Shown here piece after piece: positions 17,406 through 25,070 of a DNA stretch of 64,000 bases. The translations under genes were made by a program, and so were the position numbers. Origin of the DNA: Acidimicrobiia bacterium (GTDB taxonomy: Bacteria > Actinomycetota > Acidimicrobiia > Acidimicrobiales > Bin134); assembly GCA_022826705.1 (NCBI GenBank), contig JAJDUJ010000007.1:1-64000 (forward strand). Direction: 5' to 3'. The notes beneath the pieces were generated by a model. The model had not been told where the DNA came from, searched no databases, and saw nothing but the letters and a program-made list of their open reading frames with translations. The stretch's first letter is position 1; the number at the start of each line of letters is the position of its first letter.

Positions 17406-17920
17406 AGCCGGGCCAAAGACGGACAGGGCTCTTCCCCCGAAGGACATCGGGGATTCTCGCGGGACCCGAACTGGCTTGAGCTAACAATCAGGAAACAGCC
17501 TTCGCAGGTCCACTCATTGTCTCGCTTGGGCGCAACCTGACCCGAGGCCTCAGGCGACGGGTCGGGAGTCTCCTCATCTTCGTCCTCGTCGTCACCGGCG
17601 GCCAGGCGGTCTTTCAAAATGGTGTCGAGATCAGCCTCGACGTTGTCGGGGTCGATGTCCTCCCCTTCGCCATCCTCATCATCGCCCGCGGTTGCGTTGC
17701 GAGCTGGCCCGTTGTTCCCGCTCTCTTCCTCTTCCTCGAGTTCCTCGTCGAGATCTTCGTCGAGATCTTCGTCGAGGTCGTCGTCTTCAAGATCGCCGTC
17801 TCCGAGGACAGCTTCGAACTCATCATCGAGTTCCTCACCGATGTCTTCGTCGAGGTCGTCGATGGCGCTTTCGTCGAACTCCTCGTCCGGCATCTCGTCG
17901 TGCTCGTCAGGGTCTGTCAT
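17402..17920 (-). CDS. Acidic zinc-ribbon protein, DUF4193-like
   Basis: This 172-residue protein is dominated by Asp/Glu (residues 1-120), including short tandem DLDE units encoded by a repeated 12-base motif at about 17738-17775. The C-terminus carries WTCEGCFLIVSSSQFG and a later CPSGEEPC, which is the CxxC...CxxxxxxC knuckle seen at the end of actinobacterial DUF4193 proteins. Those are short acidic zinc-ribbon proteins of unknown role. This one has an unusually long acidic N-terminal part. It leads a three-gene overlapping operon. Confidence 0.68.
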   Translation of the reverse strand: MTDPDEHDEMPDEEFDESAIDDLDEDIGEELDDEFEAVLGDGDLEDDDLDEDLDEDLDEELEEEEESGNNGPARNATAGDDEDGEGEDIDPDNVEADLDTILKDRLAAGDDEDEDEETPDPSPEASGQVAPKRDNEWTCEGCFLIVSSSQFGSRENPRCPSGEEPCPSLARL

Positions 17921-18036
17921 GCTCCCCTGCTACCTCCTCAGGCAATCCGATCAGCGCGGATCATAGACACCGGCGCGCCCACAATGTGCGCACTTACCCG
18001 TTCAATCTTCCATTTGGCCAAAAGAGCATCTCTAGC

Positions 18037-19653
18037 TCATGCCCGCTCTCGAACCTGGCGGCGCTCTTCTGCTCGAAGTTCGGCATCCAGGCGGCCAAGC
18101 GGTGGCTCTTCGCTGAGGTCGACAAAACGCATCATCTCTGCCACTGCCGGGTGGCCGGCCTCATCGCGGATGAGCCGCCACATGTCCTGCCCGATCTCCC
18201 GGTATACCGAGTGCCCCTGAGGGGTGGTGCGCAGCTCGATAAGGTGCATTGCGGCCCTGGCGTTGATGCCCATGTTGAAGCGCACCTTGTAGGCAAAGCT
18301 CACTGCATAGGGGGCCTGTTCGGGGAAATCCCGGTTCAAGAGGTCGTACAAGTCGGCTGAACGATCCATGGCCTCTTTGAAGACCGGAGCACATCCCGCG
18401 GCGTCCACCGACTCAGGAAGGGTGAAGCCGTGTCGGGGGCTGAGCTTCTGCCATTCAAGGGTGAGCATGCGATGGCGCTGGAGATCCCGAAAGGCACCGT
18501 AGTCGGCCAATATGTCGAACCGGTAAAAAGAACGCTCCAAGGCCCGTCCAGGCTTGTGTCGGCGATTGGCCCGTTCGCCGACGTACGCCCGCACGATGGA
18601 GAGGCGGTCTTCTGCCCCCATCGTCCGAACCTCTCGTTCTAGTTGCTCTTCCGAGAAATGGGTGTAGGGATAAAGCATGGACGCCACCATCTTGATCTCG
18701 GCGTCGGGGTCGAAATCCACCAACCGCACCGTCGGAGCTTCATCGATTGGCAGGTCGGCCGGCAGCAGGTAGTCGACCACGCTCTCCATCGACTCTTGGA
18801 CGTCGCCCATATAGTGACTCCACGCCACCCCTCGGTCCTCTAGATCCACTCGCTTCAAGAAGGAAGGGATGACCTTGCGCAGCTCGGTCAACATCAATTC
18901 GGCATAGGCCTGCACTTCCGGTAGTTCGTGGGCCCGCATTCGAAGCAGCAGTAGTTCGTAGGATTGGCCGGTGCCGTAGATGCCCACGTTGGACACGGTT
19001 GCCGCGGGCAGCACCCCCCGAACCGCATCCAGGGCCTTGGCCCGGATCGCCTGGCGATAGGCGAAGTCGGAGGAGTCCGAGTCCCTGGAGGTGTGCTCGC
19101 GGTAGAAGTCGGTCATGGCAGGCAGGAGTTGGCCGTAGGCCTCGAACATTCGGTCCATGTCGCTCACGTAGCGGCCCGACAGAGGAGACTCCCCAACCTC
19201 GGGATCGCGGTAGTAGCGATAACGGCCGCCGATCCGAGCGAGGTAGTCGATATACCGCGTGGACTGCTCCAGATATGACATAAGCCGGCCCCACTCCAGC
19301 ACCTTGGTCAAGATGTTGGAGGCCTGCTCGCAGGCCAAGTGGACGCCGCCCAACTGGGCAACCGAATCGTCCCCATATTCAAAGAAAACCCGGTCGTATA
19401 GCTCCTCGGCTCGGCGCAGCCCCACGGTGGCGTCGATAGTCACATCGCCACTGATGTCCAGCTCGCCTACAAACTCGTCCAAGAACAGCCGACGCAGCGA
19501 CTTGGCCGAACGGCTATAGCGGGCAAACAGTGCCCCCTTGACCACCTCGGGCAGGTTGACGAGGGCGAACACCGGCTGATCCAGGTTGGTGAAGTACCGG
19601 CGGAGGATGTCCGCCTCTTCATTGGTGAACTGTTCAGCGACGTACTGAGTCAT
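18037..19653 (-). CDS. thyX: Two-domain ThyX-like FAD-dependent thymidylate synthase
   Basis: This 538-residue protein is about twice the usual ThyX length and looks like two fused ThyX-like domains. ThyX makes dTMP from dUMP with methylenetetrahydrofolate, NADPH and FAD. The RHR-X7-S signature is split. The N-terminal domain has W121-G-R-X7-S131 (GRLMSYLEQSTRY), keeping the Arg-X7-Ser half. The C-terminal domain has R393-H-R but no Ser at the right spacing; it keeps a typical late segment (INARAAMHLIELR). The start ATG at 19653 is the last of tandem copies of the same start region. It is downstream of the M20 peptidase gene in the tat operon direction. Confidence 0.75.
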   Translation of the reverse strand: MTQYVAEQFTNEEADILRRYFTNLDQPVFALVNLPEVVKGALFARYSRSAKSLRRLFLDEFVGELDISGDVTIDATVGLRRAEELYDRVFFEYGDDSVAQLGGVHLACEQASNILTKVLEWGRLMSYLEQSTRYIDYLARIGGRYRYYRDPEVGESPLSGRYVSDMDRMFEAYGQLLPAMTDFYREHTSRDSDSSDFAYRQAIRAKALDAVRGVLPAATVSNVGIYGTGQSYELLLLRMRAHELPEVQAYAELMLTELRKVIPSFLKRVDLEDRGVAWSHYMGDVQESMESVVDYLLPADLPIDEAPTVRLVDFDPDAEIKMVASMLYPYTHFSEEQLEREVRTMGAEDRLSIVRAYVGERANRRHKPGRALERSFYRFDILADYGAFRDLQRHRMLTLEWQKLSPRHGFTLPESVDAAGCAPVFKEAMDRSADLYDLLNRDFPEQAPYAVSFAYKVRFNMGINARAAMHLIELRTTPQGHSVYREIGQDMWRLIRDEAGHPAVAEMMRFVDLSEEPPLGRLDAELRAEERRQVRERA

Positions 19654-19724
19654 TGCAGGCTAGCGACGCACTAAGTCGCTGCAGGGCCATTGCAGGCTAG
19701 CGACGTATTGAGTCATTGCAGGCT
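19636..19724. repeat. Tandem duplication of the thyX start region
   Basis: A 26-base unit at 19636-19661 (containing the thyX ATG) recurs at 19699-19724 with one mismatch, and in degenerate form at 19662-19687. The outer copy overlaps the M20 peptidase stop codon as ATGA. It starts an 18-codon in-frame mini-ORF (MTQYVASL...) that ends in TAG just before the current thyX ATG. Confidence 0.85.
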
Positions 19725-20891
19725 TTGAGCCAACTCATCGGCAGCCCGGTTCGTGGCGCCAGGATCCAACCACAGGTCGGCCACCGTCATGGCCATGATC
19801 TTCGCTCCGTCGAGCACCGCCTGGTCGCCGCTTTCCGATTCGGCGTAGTGGGCGAACTCCGGGGTGTGAATGGCCACATTGTCCGGGGCCACCTTGATCA
19901 TGGGATGGATCGACGGCACTGCGTAGCTCACGTTTCCCATGTCGGTGCTGCCCACGACGGCGGCCGACGACTTGGGCTCGCGGGCGATTCGCCCCATCGA
20001 CGCGGCGTTGCGGGCATAAAGGTCCAGCAGCACCCGGTTGTCGATCAAGTCGGCGAAGATCGGCGATTCGCGACGGCACTCAATGCCCACCCCGGCAGCC
20101 GCCGCACCTGCTTCGAGACAGGCCACCACCCGCTCTTTCAACTCGGCCAGGCTGTCCAGCTTTGGAGAGCGGACGTACCACTCTGCGGCGACATCGTGAG
20201 GAACGATGTTCGGCTTGTCCCCAGCCCGGGTGAAGATCCCGTGGATGCGTTCATCGGGCCGTATGTGCTGGCGAAGGGCAGCCACGTTCATGTACCCCAG
20301 CACCGCACCGTCGAGGGCATTTCTACCCAGGTGGGGTGACGCGGAGGCGTGGGATGGCTGACCGGTGTACGTCACCACGAGCTGCTCCACGGCGATGGTG
20401 TTCATGCGAACGAGCTCGTGATTGGCGGGGTGCACCATCATGGCTGCGCTGATGCCGTCGAAAGCGCCTCTCTCCAGCAAAAACTGCTTGCCGCCGCCAC
20501 CCTCCTCCGCAGGGGTGCCGATAATGCTGATGCGTCCCCCAAGCTCGTCGGCCAGGGCGGCCGCGGCCAATCCGGCACCCAGTCCCGCGGCTGCGATCAC
20601 ATTGTGGCCGCATGCATGCCCGATCTCAGGCAGTGCGTCGTATTCGCAAATCACCGCAACATGAGGGCCGGCGCCGCCCGCTCTGGCAACAAACGCCGTG
20701 TCTAGGTCGTATGCCGACCGCTCCACTTCGAGCCCCTCGTCCTCCAAGACAGAGCAGAGCAGATCGTGGGCGGTGTGTTCCTCGAAACACAATTCGGGGT
20801 TCTCATGGATCTGGTGGGAGACGCTGAGTAGTCGAGATGCTCGGGCATCAACCTCTGAAGCCATCTGCTGCTTGGCCACATCGGGAGTCAC
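19713..20891 (-). CDS. M20-family amidohydrolase/peptidase
   Basis: The product has 392 residues from the GTG at 20891, giving the usual family beginning TPDVAKQQMASEVDARAS; an ATG at 20864 is also possible. It belongs to M20D aminoacylase/amidohydrolases. IHENPELCFEE, the metal-site segment CEYDALPEIGHACGH, the GTPAEEGGGG glutamate pair and the lid-domain PSHASASPHLG are all present. The family cleaves N-acyl amino acids or aminobenzoyl conjugates; the PSHASA/GRNAL pattern is like AbgB-type enzymes. Upstream in-frame sequence overlaps the DAGK-like gene and is not part of it. Confidence 0.86.
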   Translation of the reverse strand: MTPDVAKQQMASEVDARASRLLSVSHQIHENPELCFEEHTAHDLLCSVLEDEGLEVERSAYDLDTAFVARAGGAGPHVAVICEYDALPEIGHACGHNVIAAAGLGAGLAAAALADELGGRISIIGTPAEEGGGGKQFLLERGAFDGISAAMMVHPANHELVRMNTIAVEQLVVTYTGQPSHASASPHLGRNALDGAVLGYMNVAALRQHIRPDERIHGIFTRAGDKPNIVPHDVAAEWYVRSPKLDSLAELKERVVACLEAGAAAAGVGIECRRESPIFADLIDNRVLLDLYARNAASMGRIAREPKSSAAVVGSTDMGNVSYAVPSIHPMIKVAPDNVAIHTPEFAHYAESESGDQAVLDGAKIMAMTVADLWLDPGATNRAADELAQSLQ

Positions 20892-20944
20892 GGGGCGAAT
20901 GCTACTTGTCCCGTCGTGGATTGTCGCGTTAATGCAGTCCTCAG

Positions 20945-21556
20945 TCACACCACAACAATGAGTGCTGCTGGCTCCACTCGGATCGACAAGTTGGAAGCCC
21001 TTTGCACTGGCTGTCCGTCCAGCTCCACCATCAGCGGCCGCTCGAGCTCTGCTTGGAAAGCACCAGTGCGACGGTACCGAATCTGGGGATGGGGCAGGTG
21101 GTCTCCGGTGCCAACCCGGCGGAGGGCTCGCAGCCGGTCTCGGGCTGATAGGCGGCCGTGGGAGACATCCAGCAGTCCGTCTCCTGGATGGGCTTTGGGT
21201 CCGAGATTCCAGTTTCCCCACCAAGCCGCGTTCATGGCCACCAACGCCTCGCCAGCCCACCCCTTTCTCCGAGCCACAAGGTGGGCGCAGAACCAGAACA
21301 GACGCCCATCCAGCAGTACTGCTCCGAGGTCCACGGCGAACCTCCACGCTTCCGGTGAGCGAATGGCCTCGGCATCACCCCGTCCTCCGAGAGTGCGGCA
21401 CAGATCACCCCCCAGCAATCCCAACTCGGGCAGCGGACGATTGGCCCGTCGGGCATTTTCGATCACTGACCGAGCCTCGGCGTCGCTGCTCACCAATACG
21501 CCGTCAGCGCTCAGACCTCCGGACTCGCCCCAATCCTCACCCTGCCGTATTGGCAT
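20945..21556 (-). CDS. Truncated, degenerate diacylglycerol-kinase-like protein
   Basis: The 203-residue product aligns by eye to the middle and C-terminal parts of the YegS/DgkB diacylglycerol kinase family. It has GLLGGDLCRTLGG in place of the GTGNDxARTLG loop, then NLGPKAHPGDGLLDV (usually APDADPDDGLLD) and a final VELDGQPVQ strand. The N-terminal Rossmann-like half is missing. The catalytic GGDGT motif appears as SSDAE (LVSSDAEARSV). Full-length relatives are about 290-330 residues. It overlaps tatC by 20 bases. Kinase activity is unlikely; a binding or scaffold role is conceivable. Confidence 0.65.
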   Translation of the reverse strand: MPIRQGEDWGESGGLSADGVLVSSDAEARSVIENARRANRPLPELGLLGGDLCRTLGGRGDAEAIRSPEAWRFAVDLGAVLLDGRLFWFCAHLVARRKGWAGEALVAMNAAWWGNWNLGPKAHPGDGLLDVSHGRLSARDRLRALRRVGTGDHLPHPQIRYRRTGAFQAELERPLMVELDGQPVQRASNLSIRVEPAALIVVV

Positions 21557-22376
21557 TGGCTTCTACCTCTTCGGCCGCCTGGCGCCGTTGTCGGCGGTCC
21601 CGCAACCAGCCGATTCCAATGGCAGCCTCATAGAACAGGTACATGGGTATCGACAGCACCATGAGTGTGAACGGGTCTCCGCTAGGAGTAATCACCGCAA
21701 CCAGGGCGACAATGCCCACAATTGCGAATCGCCTCCCTCGTATCAGCTGTCGGTAGTGGATGATCCCGGCCATCTGCAAAAACACCAGCAGGATGGGGAA
21801 CTCGAAGCCGATTCCGAACGCAGCCATCATCTTGATGACGAACGACAAGTATTTGGCTGGCGAGAAGCCGGTCACCAAGTCTTCGCCGCCGATGGAGGCC
21901 AAGAAATTAAGCGCCCGGGGGATGCTCCAATACGCCAGGCCAGCTCCCAAGGCAAAGAGCAGGGCTCCTATCACTGTGAAGGCGGCCGCGTGACGGCGCT
22001 CGCGGGGATACAGGCCGGGCTGCACGAACCTCCATATCTGCCAGAGCACCACCGGGATTGCCAGCGTCAGCCCTCCGTAGCCCGCCACGGTCAAACGCAC
22101 CGAGAACGGCTCCAGCGGGTCGAGTACCAACAGCTCACAGCCACCGAAGAGGTTTTGACGGGTTGCTTCTTCGGCCACCGCTTCTTCGGGGACCACGTCG
22201 CAATAGGGCTGGACCAACCGGTCCAATATCTGGGGGTAGAACACCCAGCACACAACTGCGCCAGCCACCACGGCCAAAATGCTCTTGATGAGCCGTGATC
22301 GCAACTCCACCAGGTGCCCCATTAAAGGCATGGTTCCATCGCTGGACCGGAGGCGGCCCTCCCCCTGGTCGCTCAC
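21537..22376 (-). CDS. tatC: Twin-arginine translocase subunit TatC
   Basis: This is a 279-residue polytopic membrane protein with six predicted helices. The family N-terminal motif is present (MPLMGHLVELRSRLIKSI), as are the FEFPILLVFL helix and the TPSGDPFTLMVLSIPMYL segment. TatC recognises twin-arginine signal peptides and exports folded proteins. It starts within the tatB stop (ATGA) and overlaps the DAGK-like gene at its 3' end. An insert between TM1 and TM2 carries two cysteines, seen in some actinobacterial TatC. Confidence 0.93.
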   Translation of the reverse strand: MSDQGEGRLRSSDGTMPLMGHLVELRSRLIKSILAVVAGAVVCWVFYPQILDRLVQPYCDVVPEEAVAEEATRQNLFGGCELLVLDPLEPFSVRLTVAGYGGLTLAIPVVLWQIWRFVQPGLYPRERRHAAAFTVIGALLFALGAGLAYWSIPRALNFLASIGGEDLVTGFSPAKYLSFVIKMMAAFGIGFEFPILLVFLQMAGIIHYRQLIRGRRFAIVGIVALVAVITPSGDPFTLMVLSIPMYLFYEAAIGIGWLRDRRQRRQAAEEVEANANTAG

Positions 22377-22672
22377 TGGCTGCTTGGCGGTGGGTCGGAG
22401 GTCTGTTCAGTCTGTGTCTTCGACTCCTCGTTCCCCGGGCTGCTTCCCTGCCTGCTCTGTTCAACGGCAAGCTGGCCGCGCTGGCGGGCTTCAGCCTCTA
22501 TGGGCTCGTCCAGGGCATTTTGAAGCTCCTGCTGAAACCCGGTGGAGATCTTTCGGACCTGACGAAGGACGTTCCCGATCTGGCGAGCTGCTCCCGGCAA
22601 TTTCTCTGGTCCAAGCACAACCAGGGCCACCACCACAATCACCGCGATCTCAGCCCATCCGAGGTTGCCCAC
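22373..22672 (-). CDS. tatB: Sec-independent translocase TatB-type subunit
   Basis: The product has 99 residues: one N-terminal membrane helix (about 6-20), then GPEKLPGAARQIGNVLRQ and a long amphipathic helix with a polar disordered tail. The GPEKLP motif after the helix is characteristic of TatB; TatA usually has FGxKKLPE. So a TatA gene probably lies elsewhere, unless this protein serves both roles. It begins the minus-strand operon with tatC, and an imperfect 35-base repeat lies just upstream. Confidence 0.85.
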   Translation of the reverse strand: MGNLGWAEIAVIVVVALVVLGPEKLPGAARQIGNVLRQVRKISTGFQQELQNALDEPIEAEARQRGQLAVEQSRQGSSPGNEESKTQTEQTSDPPPSSQ

Positions 22673-22687
22673 ACCGAGAGGCTACCG

Positions 22688-22762
22688 CTACCTATCCTTT
22701 ACAGGGCTGCTCAAGGCGTGACCATCACTACCTATACTCCGCGAGGCTGCTCAAGGTTTGAC
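22688..22762. repeat. Imperfect 35-base direct repeat in the tatB/GDPD intergenic region
   Basis: 22688-22722 and 22728-22762 match at about 28 of 35 positions, with a period of 40. Both end with gctgctcaagg plus a TGAC. The copies fill the short divergent promoter region between tatB and the GDPD gene. They could be a regulator site pair or simply a duplication. Confidence 0.6.
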
Positions 22763-22764
22763 TA

Positions 22765-23511
22765 ATGGCCCCAAGGATTCCCGCCCTTCTCATACCCCCA
22801 ATTGGATTCGCCCATCGGGGGGCTCGAGCCCACGAACAGGAAAACACGCTGGCCGCGTTCAGCCGGGCATTGGAAATGGGGGCCACCGGCTTGGAGAGCG
22901 ATGCCTGGGCGACCGCCGATGGGCAGGCGGTGCTTGACCATGACGGTGTTGTTCGGATGGGCCGCTGGCCGCGGAAACGGCCCATTCCCGATTGCCGGCG
23001 AGACGAACTTCCCGACCACATTCCCAGCCTGGCCGAGCTCTATAGCAAGTGCGGCGGAGGTTTCGAGCTGTCCCTGGATCTGAAAGATCCTGACGTGGCT
23101 CCCGCGGTGGTCGCCAGTGTGGACGAGGCCGCAGCCCGCACCGGGCTTCCACTTCGTCAGCGACTATGGCTTTGCCACCCCGACGTGGACACCCTGGTCG
23201 AACTGCGAAATCTCTGGCCCGATGTGCGCCTGTGCAATTCCACCCGGCTGAGTCGTATGGACGGCGGGCCGGAGCGACGCGCCGCAGTGCTGGCCGAGGC
23301 CGCCATCGACTCGGTGAACCTCCATCAAACCGACTGGACCGGTGGCCTGGTAACCCTCTTCCACCGGTTTGGAATCCTCTGCTTCGGCTGGGATGCCCAA
23401 CAACCCCGAGTGCTCAGAGAGCTCCTGGACATGGGCATCGACGCGGTGTACAGCGACCACGTCGACCGCATGAGAGAGGCACTGACAAGCTGGTACCCTG
23501 AGGGTCAATGA
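22765..23511 (+). CDS. Glycerophosphodiester phosphodiesterase 1
   Basis: This 248-residue GDPD-fold enzyme hydrolyses glycerophosphodiesters to glycerol-3-phosphate and an alcohol. The active-site pattern is intact: AHRGA (His17, Arg18), EN at 26-27, the metal ligands Glu44 and Asp46 in LESDAW, and catalytic His59 in LDHDG. A later LDLKDP strand supplies the third ligand region. No signal peptide is present, so it acts in the cytoplasm. Its stop overlaps the ABC ATPase start (ATGA). A second GDPD gene lies at 59000. Confidence 0.86.
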   Translation: MAPRIPALLIPPIGFAHRGARAHEQENTLAAFSRALEMGATGLESDAWATADGQAVLDHDGVVRMGRWPRKRPIPDCRRDELPDHIPSLAELYSKCGGGFELSLDLKDPDVAPAVVASVDEAAARTGLPLRQRLWLCHPDVDTLVELRNLWPDVRLCNSTRLSRMDGGPERRAAVLAEAAIDSVNLHQTDWTGGLVTLFHRFGILCFGWDAQQPRVLRELLDMGIDAVYSDHVDRMREALTSWYPEGQ

Positions 23512-24359
23512 GCGAGCAAGCCGCATCTTCCAAGGCCCTGGTCGCTCAAAACAAAGATCCCATTGCCTTCTCCGACGTCACCGCCAAATTCGGCAACGGC
23601 CACGTCGCCTTCGCTGACGTCACCTGCCAATTCGAGCATGGAACTTCCACCGCTCTGATCGGGCCAAATGGCTCGGGCAAGACCACCTTGCTCCGAATGA
23701 TGTGCGGTCTTGCCCCGCCAAGCCAAGGGACTATCTGCCCAGAACCCTCCAAGAAGATATTCGCTCTAGTGGCTCAGCACCACGGACAGCGGGGGTGGAT
23801 GCCATTGACCGTTTCCAATGTGCTGCGCATGTCCCGTTTCCGCGACCGAGGTTTGATCAAGCGTTTGGGAGCAGCAGATCGGATACTGATCGAGAATGCG
23901 GCCGAACGCCTCGAGGTATCCGACTTGGGCAATCGCCAGTTCGGAGAGCTGTCGGGAGGCCAGCGCCAGCGGGTAATGGTGGCCCAGGCCTTGGCCCACG
24001 ACGCCGACGTGCTGTTGATGGACGAGCCCATTACCGGCTTGGATTTGCCCAGCCAAGAGACGATCCTTCGCATCGTCGATGAGGAACGCAGGCGGGGTCG
24101 AATCGTGGTTATCTCCACCCATCACATGGACGAGGCCGAACTTTGCGACCAGGTGATTCTCTTGGCCAACCGGATAGTCGCGTCGGGCACGCCCGGTGAG
24201 GTTCTGACAAATAAGAACTTGCAAGAAGCCTTTGGCCTTCGCATGGCCCACGGCGATAAGGACGATTGCGTATTCCACGGCGAGCACGACGACCACACCG
24301 ATGGGATAATCCACGTCTTCAACGACCACGGCCACGGCCACGATCCCTACGACCGTTGA
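23508..24359 (+). CDS. ABC transporter ATP-binding protein, metal-type, orphan
   Basis: This 283-residue ABC ATPase has Walker A GPNGSGKTT (52-60), a Q-loop region (VAQHHGQRGWMPLTV), signature ELSGGQRQRV, Walker B DVLLMDEP and the H-loop STHHMDE. It resembles the ZnuC/MntB group that drives metal uptake. The C-terminal 35 residues are His/Asp-rich (HGEHDDHTDG, NDHGHGHDPYDR) and could bind Zn or Mn. No permease or solute-binding protein gene is adjacent: it is flanked by GDPD and lepB. It may be paired with a permease elsewhere, or be regulatory. Confidence 0.82.
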   Translation: MSEQAASSKALVAQNKDPIAFSDVTAKFGNGHVAFADVTCQFEHGTSTALIGPNGSGKTTLLRMMCGLAPPSQGTICPEPSKKIFALVAQHHGQRGWMPLTVSNVLRMSRFRDRGLIKRLGAADRILIENAAERLEVSDLGNRQFGELSGGQRQRVMVAQALAHDADVLLMDEPITGLDLPSQETILRIVDEERRRGRIVVISTHHMDEAELCDQVILLANRIVASGTPGEVLTNKNLQEAFGLRMAHGDKDDCVFHGEHDDHTDGIIHVFNDHGHGHDPYDR

Positions 24360-24366
24360 GCGAGAA

Positions 24367-25056
24367 TTAGAGGCGACCGAAATCCGTCACCGGCCAAAGT
24401 CGCAAGAAGGCGTGTCCCACGATCAAGTTCTCGGGGATGGGACCGAAGGCCCGACTGTCGGTGGAGTTTGCCCGGTTATCACCCATGACGAATACCTTCC
24501 CCTCCCCGATCAAACAGCCTCCGTCCACAATGCGCTCGCATCCTGAAGGCATCCTGCCGGTCGTGATGCCGGATGATTCAAGATAGGGCTCGTGGAGCCG
24601 TCGGCCATCGATATAGACATTTCCCTCGACAAACTTGATCACCTCACCGGGCAGGGCGATGACCCGTTTGATGAGGTCATCCTCCTGTCGGCCGCTGACT
24701 CCCGAGGGCCGCTCGAACACCACAAGGTCGCCGCGATTCACATCGTTGAGGTCATAGCCCAGCTTGTTCACCAAGACCCGGTCGCCGTTGCCCAGGGTGG
24801 GCTCCATGGAAGTGAAACGGATGTAGTAGGCCTGGAACAGCACCGAGCGCAGCACTAGGGCCAACACCAGGGCCCCAGCCAACACCAGAACCCACTCGGC
24901 GACGACCCGGGCACTGGACTTCTTCCGTTTGCCGTCTGCTCCGCTCTCCCCACTGTCCTCAGGAGTCGGCGCGAACACCGGCTGATCGGCATGCTGGTCC
25001 TGCGAAGCTGGCGCAGCTACCGGGCCTGCTTGCTGGTCAGGCTGATCGATGCTCAT
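24367..25056 (-). CDS. lepB: Signal peptidase I
   Basis: This is a 229-residue type I signal peptidase. The N-terminal 50 residues are polar and Gln/Asp-rich. One membrane helix follows (about 53-72), then the catalytic Ser83 in FTSMEPTLGNGDRV and the general-base Lys130 in LIKRVIALPGE. Box E appears as VMGDNRANSTDSRAFG. It cleaves Sec-type signal peptides outside the membrane. It is 14 bases downstream of pafC, so it looks like the last gene of the Pup-proteasome transcript, an uncommon placement. Confidence 0.92.
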   Translation of the reverse strand: MSIDQPDQQAGPVAAPASQDQHADQPVFAPTPEDSGESGADGKRKKSSARVVAEWVLVLAGALVLALVLRSVLFQAYYIRFTSMEPTLGNGDRVLVNKLGYDLNDVNRGDLVVFERPSGVSGRQEDDLIKRVIALPGEVIKFVEGNVYIDGRRLHEPYLESSGITTGRMPSGCERIVDGGCLIGEGKVFVMGDNRANSTDSRAFGPIPENLIVGHAFLRLWPVTDFGRL

Positions 25057-25070
25057 GGCGTCGAATACCC

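Noticed and set aside
20892..21347. N-terminal extension of the M20 peptidase to 21347
   Set aside because: It is antisense-free but overlaps the DAGK-like gene on the same strand in another frame and has no M20 homology; the family begins at about 20891.
20916..22298. Long plus-strand open frame (about 460 codons) opposite tatC and the DAGK-like gene
   Set aside because: Its translation is low-complexity (Pro/Ser/Arg-rich) with no family features, and the minus strand carries clear TatC. High GC content makes long antisense frames common.
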